A DNA stretch of 64,000 bases from Microbulbifer variabilis (lineage in GTDB: Bacteria > Pseudomonadota > Gammaproteobacteria > Pseudomonadales > Cellvibrionaceae). Shown here piece after piece: positions 57,849-64,000 of this stretch. The translations under genes were made by a program, and so were the position numbers. Numbering within the stretch: the stretch's first letter is position 1; each line of letters opens with the position of its first letter. Location of the stretch: NCBI RefSeq assembly GCF_020524905.1, contig NZ_JAIVKI010000004.1, forward strand, positions 124,001-188,000, given 5' to 3'. A model generated the notes under the pieces. The model was not told where the DNA came from. It ran no database searches and worked only from the letters and a program-made list of their open reading frames with translations.

Positions 57849-58484
57849 CTAGTTTTGCGCGACAGCCGCCGATAATTTTTCGATTAATTCACTAATGGGC
57901 TGATATTTCATCTTCATCGCAGCTTTATTGACGATCAAGCGACTACTGATATGTGCAATCATTTCGCGAGCCTCAAGACCATTGGCCTTTAAGGTATTAC
58001 CGCTATCGACAATATCCACAATCTCATCGGCCAGATCCATCAGCGGTGCTAGCTCCATGGCACCATACAACTTAATAATATCCGCCTGCCGCCCTTGAGC
58101 CGCATAATGTCGTTTGGCGCTCTCAACAAATTTCGTCGCCACTTTGATCCGTCCCGCTGGCAGAGCAGCCCCCTTCACTCCCGCGGTCATCAGGCGGCAG
58201 CGCGCGATACCCAAGTCCAGCGGCTCATAGATACCATCGGCGCGATGTTCTAGCAGGGTATCCTTGCCGGCAACACCCATATCGGCGGCGCCATGCTGCA
58301 CATAAGTGGGGACATCAACACCGCGCAGGAGGAGCAATCGCACTCCCTCACAGTTGGTGGGAAAAATGAGTTTGCGACTTTTCCCCAGATCTTCAAGTGG
58401 TTCCAGGCCCGCTGCCGCAAGCAAAGGTAGGGTTTCTTGCAGGATGCGCCCTTTAGTCAGGGCGATGGTGATTTGCATAGTCAT
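57849..58484 (-). CDS. hisG: ATP phosphoribosyltransferase, short form HisG
   Basis: HisG starts histidine synthesis by joining PRPP and ATP. At 211 residues it is the short form, which needs the regulatory partner HisZ for activity, and hisZ is not in this window. Motifs include [30 protein letters not shown], and the PRPP-site segment [17 protein letters not shown]. Confidence 0.96.
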   Translation of the reverse strand: MTMQITIALTKGRILQETLPLLAAAGLEPLEDLGKSRKLIFPTNCEGVRLLLLRGVDVPTYVQHGAADMGVAGKDTLLEHRADGIYEPLDLGIARCRLMTAGVKGAALPAGRIKVATKFVESAKRHYAAQGRQADIIKLYGAMELAPLMDLADEIVDIVDSGNTLKANGLEAREMIAHISSRLIVNKAAMKMKYQPISELIEKLSAAVAQN

Positions 58485-58543
58485 TATTAAAGCCGGTTTA
58501 TTTTCGAGGGCCGCCCCGGTAAAGTGACGGCCGCTTCAACTTG

Positions 58544-59848
<1,305 letters not shown>

Positions 59849-60082
59849 TTATCGGCTGGCTTCTTCTGGAGTAAGGGTCTGCATTTGCACGGCATGCAAA
59901 GTGCCATCGGCAATTTTGTCATTTAGCGCCGCATAAACCAGCTGTTGCTTTTTTAAGCGGCTCAAACCTTCGAAAGCTCTGCTCACCACTGTTACCAACA
60001 GGTGGCTACCTTCAAAGGTGACGTCGACATTACTCTCGGGGATATGACCCTCAATGAGGGCTTTGATTTCATCTGGTTGCAT
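59849..60082 (-). CDS. ibaG: BolA family protein IbaG
   Basis: IbaG is a BolA-type partner of monothiol glutaredoxins in iron-sulfur trafficking and acid tolerance. The 77-residue product has the BolA pattern VTFEGSHLLVTVVSRAFEGLSRLKKQQLVYAAL. The ATG at 60082 gives the normal family length. It lies between mlaC and murA, as in E. coli. Confidence 0.92.
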   Translation of the reverse strand: MQPDEIKALIEGHIPESNVDVTFEGSHLLVTVVSRAFEGLSRLKKQQLVYAALNDKIADGTLHAVQMQTLTPEEASR

Positions 60083-60169
60083 AGGTGGGATTTGCGTTAG
60101 TTGAAAAACAGCACGCAAGTGTACTTGAATCGAGGAGGGTGCGCAGCTGCGCACCCTAAAGTTCGCCGA

Positions 60170-60823
60170 CTAGCTCACTTTATCGGCTACATCCTGTCCT
60201 GCAGACCAATTGGAGATTACCTTTTCGATATCCCCATAAGACTGCATAGACTGGGAAAACTGACTGCGGAAAGTCTTACCCAGATTGACACCATTTAAGA
60301 TAACGTTGATCAGTTTCCACTCACCGGCCCGATTGCGCACCAGGGTATAGGAGACTTTGGTGATACCCTCTTTGCTGCGCACTTCCTGCAAAACGTTAAC
60401 CCGGTTACCGCTGGGCAAAGTCCCAGGGTTTACCACTTTCACATCTAGGTCGCCAAAATTTGCTACACCGCGAGCAAATGTTGCCACTAGGTCCCGGCGG
60501 AAAGTGCTGGCAAAACGTGAGCGTTGAGTCGCAGTAGCCTGCTTGGCATAACGCCCCATAACACCGCGTGCAATAAAATCAAAATCCACCACTGGGGTCA
60601 GCACACCCTCAACAGCACTGTAATATCTCTGCGGGTCGGAATTGGCATATTGGGCATTTGAGCGAATGACACTCAACAATTCTTGGGAAACCCCCTCAAT
60701 CATTACATAAGGGTTTTGATCGGCATTCGCAGCGGGGACCACAGCAGATACCAATACTGCGCAAAGTACAAATCTTAGCCATCGGGAAAAACCGTACCGA
60801 CCAATCCAAAATGATGTATTCAC
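60170..60823 (-). CDS. mlaC: Phospholipid-binding protein MlaC
   Basis: MlaC is the periplasmic carrier that shuttles phospholipids between the outer-membrane MlaA and the inner-membrane MlaFEDB transporter. The 217-residue product has a signal peptide (about 10-34, ending ANADQN) and the family pattern DFDFIARGVMGRYAKQATATQRSRFASTFRRDLV. The genes mlaF, mlaE, mlaD and mlaB, which normally flank it, are missing on both sides. Confidence 0.93.
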   Translation of the reverse strand: MNTSFWIGRYGFSRWLRFVLCAVLVSAVVPAANADQNPYVMIEGVSQELLSVIRSNAQYANSDPQRYYSAVEGVLTPVVDFDFIARGVMGRYAKQATATQRSRFASTFRRDLVATFARGVANFGDLDVKVVNPGTLPSGNRVNVLQEVRSKEGITKVSYTLVRNRAGEWKLINVILNGVNLGKTFRSQFSQSMQSYGDIEKVISNWSAGQDVADKVS

Positions 60824-61227
60824 AAATACTCTCCAATTAGCAAATCATTCCTTGGACGCACACAGCGTAAATAAGTGCCATGACGAGACTGCTGGCATCT
60901 TCCCCCGGGAGTGGGGATTTGTCGTTCATCCACTGAGTGACATAGCTGACAGCAGCGGCGGCAGACTATACCATGACCGCGCCCGGTGGTGTGGCAATGT
61001 ACGAGCGTGTCATTTGGCACTTCGGCTAGCGCCCAGAGTTCTTACATGCCCATAAAGGTGTAGGTGTAAGTACCACGTATCGTATACAGATTAGCACGAC
61101 AACCACAGCAGCTGCCGTGGTAAACAAAAAGCAAGACGCCGGCATTCTGCTGGGCGGAGAAAACCACCAAAGATAGTTTATAAAATCAGAAGTTATTTAA
61201 TTAGAAGTCAGTTACCAGAGGCACCCA
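60824..61227. other. Divergent region between mlaC and kdsD
   Basis: About 400 bases with no recognisable remnant of mlaD, mlaE or mlaF in any frame I read. It presumably contains divergent promoters, and a TTTATAAAAT stretch near 61177-61187 could be the -10 of kdsD. Confidence 0.5.
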
Positions 61228-62199
61228 ATGAACCAGGATTTAATATTGCAGGCTGGGCGACGTACCGTTCGCATGGAAACGGAAGCTGTCGCCGCACTGG
61301 AACAAAGGATCAACGGCAACTTCCATCGCGCCTGTGAGATGATTCTGCAATGCCCCGGTCGCACCATCGTAACAGGCATGGGCAAATCCGGGCATATTGG
61401 GAGGAAAATAGCGGCAACCCTCGCCAGTACAGGCACCCCGAGTTTCTTCGTACATCCCGGAGAAGCAAGCCACGGCGATCTGGGAATGATCACTCGCGAC
61501 GATCTAGTGATCGCCATCTCCAACTCGGGCTCTTCCGCTGAGGTACTGACTTTACTGCCACTGCTAAAGCGCCTGAGCATCCCCATGATCAGCATGACAG
61601 GCAAGACTGACTCCCCTTTGGCACAAGCAGCAGAGGTCAATTTGGATATTTCAGTGGAGACTGAGGCCTGCCCTCTCAATCTGGCACCAACCTCCTCAAC
61701 TACCGTCACCCTGGTCATGGGCGACGCACTGGCAGTAGCCTTGCTTGAAGCAAGGGGATTTACCGCCGAAGACTTTGCCTTCTCCCATCCAGGTGGAGCA
61801 CTTGGCCGACGCCTACTGCTCAAGGTGGAAGATGTCATGCATGCAGGGGAAGAGCTGCCCCAGGTCCAACCAGACACTCTGCTGTCCAAGGCCTTGCTGG
61901 AGATGACCAGCAAAGGATTTGGTATGACCACCATTGTCGACGCCAAGGGAGAACTGCTTGGTGTATTTACCGACGGTGACTTGCGCCGTGTGATCGACCA
62001 TAAGATTGAGCTGGATAAAGCCACTATGGATCAAGTGATGAGCCGCCGTCCTAAAACGGTATCCGCCGAGACCCTGGCTGCGGAAGCACTGCGTATTATG
62101 GAAGATTACAAAATCACCGCCCTTGTCGTAGAGGATGAAGCTCACTTCCCCATCGGCGTTTTACATATGCACGATATACTCCGCGCCGGCGTAATCTGA
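61228..62199 (+). CDS. kdsD: D-arabinose 5-phosphate isomerase KdsD
   Basis: KdsD turns ribulose 5-phosphate into arabinose 5-phosphate, the start of Kdo synthesis for LPS. The 323-residue product has a SIS domain (about 35-185: TGMGKSGHIGRKIAATLASTG, ISNSGSSAEVL) and two CBS domains (about 205-320). Residues of the active-site HPGEASHGDLG are present. It begins a plus-strand LPS operon with kdsC, lptC and lptA. Confidence 0.97.
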   Translation: MNQDLILQAGRRTVRMETEAVAALEQRINGNFHRACEMILQCPGRTIVTGMGKSGHIGRKIAATLASTGTPSFFVHPGEASHGDLGMITRDDLVIAISNSGSSAEVLTLLPLLKRLSIPMISMTGKTDSPLAQAAEVNLDISVETEACPLNLAPTSSTTVTLVMGDALAVALLEARGFTAEDFAFSHPGGALGRRLLLKVEDVMHAGEELPQVQPDTLLSKALLEMTSKGFGMTTIVDAKGELLGVFTDGDLRRVIDHKIELDKATMDQVMSRRPKTVSAETLAAEALRIMEDYKITALVVEDEAHFPIGVLHMHDILRAGVI

Positions 62200-62261
62200 G
62201 ATAATCAAACGATTTGCAGGGCAAATTGCCGCCCTGTAGTCAGCAAGTAAGGATAACTCTG

Positions 62262-62801
62262 GTGGTTTCTGAAAAAGAAATAAGCGCTGCCCTGCAGAAA
62301 GTACGCTGGTTGGTGTTGGATGTAGATGGCGTCCTCACCGACGGCAAACTCTATTTCGACAATAATGGCAATGAGCTGAAAACCTTTAATACCCTCGACG
62401 GACACGGTATTAAGATGCTGCAAAATTCCGGGGTTCGCGTAGCCATTATTACAGGGCGTCGCAGCTCCGTAGTGGAACGCCGCGCTCACGACTTGGGAAT
62501 CAGTAAACTGATTCAGGGACGCGAAGACAAATTTACCGCGCTACAGGAACTTTTGGCCGATGAGCCCTGCCGCCTGGAAGATATCGCCTACATCGGTGAT
62601 GACTATCCAGACCTGCTGGTGATGACCCGTATCGGCTGTCCCATAGCCCCACCCAATGCTGCGATCCCAGTCAGAGAACGCGCTTTGTGGACAACCCAAG
62701 CCCGCGGCGGAGAAGGCGCTGTGCGCGAAGTTTGTGATCGAATTATGAAGGCGCAGGGAACATTTGACTCGGCCCTTGCCCCCTATATTGGAGAGCAATA
62801 A
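62262..62801 (+). CDS. kdsC: Kdo 8-phosphate phosphatase KdsC
   Basis: KdsC removes phosphate from Kdo 8-phosphate. The 179-residue product is a C0-type HAD hydrolase. The nucleophile motif is DVDGVLTDGKLYF (Asp20 and Asp22), followed by ITGRRSS and the acidic metal site IGDDYPDL. The GTG at 62262 with AAGGA upstream gives a normal N-terminus. A longer form from 62214 would add 16 unlikely residues. Confidence 0.94.
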   Translation: MVSEKEISAALQKVRWLVLDVDGVLTDGKLYFDNNGNELKTFNTLDGHGIKMLQNSGVRVAIITGRRSSVVERRAHDLGISKLIQGREDKFTALQELLADEPCRLEDIAYIGDDYPDLLVMTRIGCPIAPPNAAIPVRERALWTTQARGGEGAVREVCDRIMKAQGTFDSALAPYIGEQ

Positions 62802-63367
62802 TGCGCACCTGGCTGCCGCTGCTATTAGTTGTATCGCTAATCAGTGTTGGCCTATGGCTATCGGAAAGCCCTCCAAATCAGCTGCTGGGGATATCCCCAA
62901 CACCCGAGCAGTATGACAAGGCTGCAGAAATGATCATCCGAAATGCCAAGACACGACACTTTAATGAGGAAGGAAACCTAGCCTACCGGGTAGACGCGGA
63001 TCAGATAACCTACTACCAATTTAAACTTCGCGACCGAGCGGATCTGGCGGAACCCCGCATGCTCTTTTACGAGGATGACCAGCCGAAATGGCGTACTGAG
63101 TCCCGCCAGGGAGTCGCTTACAACCGTGGTGAACGATTAGTCCTGAGTGGCGATGTGGTAATTGATGAACTACCCGCCCCTGGCGGTATCAAATTGGAAA
63201 CATCAAGCATTACGATTCTGCCCGCGAAGGAATTCGCCGAGACAGACAAAGTTGTTACTATTAGCTCTGGCCCTAACCGCACCACGGGGAAGGGTATGCG
63301 CGCTTACCTGAATGAAGACCGGATGGAAATCCTATCTGACGTAAAGAGCATCTATGACACTGACTAA
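62801..63367 (+). CDS. lptC: LPS export protein LptC
   Basis: LptC is a bitopic inner-membrane protein that passes LPS from LptB2FG to LptA. The 188-residue product has one N-terminal membrane helix (about 4-24) and a periplasmic beta-jellyroll (GNLAYRVDADQITYYQ ... GDVVIDELP). Its ATG overlaps the kdsC stop by one base. Confidence 0.93.
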   Translation: MRTWLPLLLVVSLISVGLWLSESPPNQLLGISPTPEQYDKAAEMIIRNAKTRHFNEEGNLAYRVDADQITYYQFKLRDRADLAEPRMLFYEDDQPKWRTESRQGVAYNRGERLVLSGDVVIDELPAPGGIKLETSSITILPAKEFAETDKVVTISSGPNRTTGKGMRAYLNEDRMEILSDVKSIYDTD

Positions 63368-63911
63368 ATACAGCCAACTGTTCAAAATCTCCGCTATTGC
63401 AGCGCTGGCGCTCACAGCCTCAGTGGCTGTTGCACTGCCCGAAGATCGCCAACAGCGGATCAACATCAGTTCTGATGCAATGAATGCAGGCCTCAATAAT
63501 AACTTAGTGGTATATAACAAAAACGTTGTTATAACCCAGGGCTCTTTGAAAATTCAGGCCGACCGCGTAGAAGTTTACTTCACTCCAGAAAAAGAAATCA
63601 GTCGCGTCGTAGCTGTAGGCAAGCCTGCACATTTCCAACAAAAAATTCTTCAAGGCGAGAACCCTGTGAAGGCCAGAGCCCAGCGTATTGTTTACCAGGT
63701 GGGCTCTGAAGAGCTGCAACTTACAGGTAAAGCTCATGTTGATCGTGAAGGCAACACACTGGCAGCGGAAAAAATTGATTACGACCTCACTACGGAACAA
63801 ATGAGTGCCAAAGGCCAAACAGGTAAAGGGCGCGTAGAAATGACATGGAAGCCCGAGAAAAAAGAGAATCCACAAGGCGCCAGTGACAACCAAGAGCAGC
63901 AAAACCCCTAA
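63354..63911 (+). CDS. lptA: LPS export protein LptA
   Basis: LptA forms the periplasmic bridge that carries LPS to LptDE. The 185-residue product has a signal peptide (about 10-29, ending SVAVALPED) and an OstA-type jellyroll (INISSDAMNAGLNNNLVVYNKNVVITQGSLKIQADRVEVYF). A charged disordered tail follows. It overlaps lptC by 14 bases. lptB is expected to follow beyond the window. Confidence 0.94.
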   Translation: MTLTKYSQLFKISAIAALALTASVAVALPEDRQQRINISSDAMNAGLNNNLVVYNKNVVITQGSLKIQADRVEVYFTPEKEISRVVAVGKPAHFQQKILQGENPVKARAQRIVYQVGSEELQLTGKAHVDREGNTLAAEKIDYDLTTEQMSAKGQTGKGRVEMTWKPEKKENPQGASDNQEQQNP

Positions 63912-64000
63912 CTGCCACTCAGGCATCAAGCAACAGATATTATTTGCACCGGCGGGCATCACTCTGCCCGCGGCATGGATAGATTTCGGTACACAATATG

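Noticed and set aside
60820-61020. Minus-strand frame upstream of mlaC considered as an mlaD remnant
   Set aside because: The translation has no MCE-domain pattern or membrane helix and is rich in Cys, His and Arg as in out-of-frame reading.
63998-64000. ATG at the last three bases as a possible lptB start
   Set aside because: lptB is expected next, but no coding sequence is visible and no clear ribosome-binding site precedes this ATG, so no feature is called. A hairpin GCGGGC/GCCCGC at 63952-63971 lies between.

Overview
The window is chromosomal DNA of a Gram-negative gammaproteobacterium. It carries outer-membrane genes (lpxC, kdsD, kdsC, lptC, lptA, lpoA, mlaC), meso-diaminopimelate murein genes, sspA/sspB and a type A RNase P RNA. 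Gene order follows blocks I remember from Pseudomonas, but several details point away from Pseudomonas itself and towards a marine lineage such as the Cellvibrionales (Microbulbifer-like). These are a fused cytochrome b/c1 gene, a single-chain ATP sulfurylase, and no ddl or murB in the division cluster. That placement is inference from remembered gene orders and cannot be proven here.

Layout. Bases 1-22,100 hold the division and cell wall (dcw) cluster on the minus strand: mraZ, rsmH, ftsL, ftsI, murE, murF, mraY, murD, ftsW, murG, murC, ftsQ, ftsA, ftsZ, then lpxC, an M23 peptidase and secA. A strong sigma70-like promoter and four MraZ-type boxes at an exact 10-bp period precede mraZ. Bases 22,400-27,230 hold rnpB and rsmI (minus), then lpoA, yraN, diaA and dolP (plus), linking peptidoglycan synthesis and outer-membrane quality control.

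Bases 27,300-44,500 look like an accessory block lying between dolP and sspB, genes I recall as neighbours in Pseudomonas. It holds a thiolase, lemA with an M48 peptidase, and small membrane and envelope-stress genes (Yip1, PLDc_N, DUF1328, a tiny lipoprotein). A five-gene phosphorelay follows: a sigma54 activator, a 63-residue protein resembling a histidine phosphoacceptor helix, a membrane histidine kinase, a single-domain receiver, and a REC-HK-REC-REC hybrid. Then come an AI-2E-type permease, a yqjD/yqjE-like trio, and an outer-membrane trio (beta-barrel, DUF4398 lipoprotein, OmpA lipoprotein). Four sites matching the sigma54 -24/-12 pattern, in two divergent pairs, sit in front of the stress and envelope operons on both sides of the phosphorelay. 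This looks like a self-contained sigma54 envelope-stress regulon and is the most interesting system in the window.

Bases 44,500-51,700 are core genes: sspB-sspA, the fused cytochrome b/c1 gene with petA, rpsI-rplM, zapE and zapG. Bases 51,800-64,000 hold sat (ATP sulfurylase), a DegS/AlgW protease, a small secreted protein, an unknown lipoprotein, then hisD-hisG-murA-ibaG-mlaC (minus). The divergent LPS-export operon kdsD-kdsC-lptC-lptA (plus) runs off the right end. mlaFED and mlaB are absent beside mlaC.
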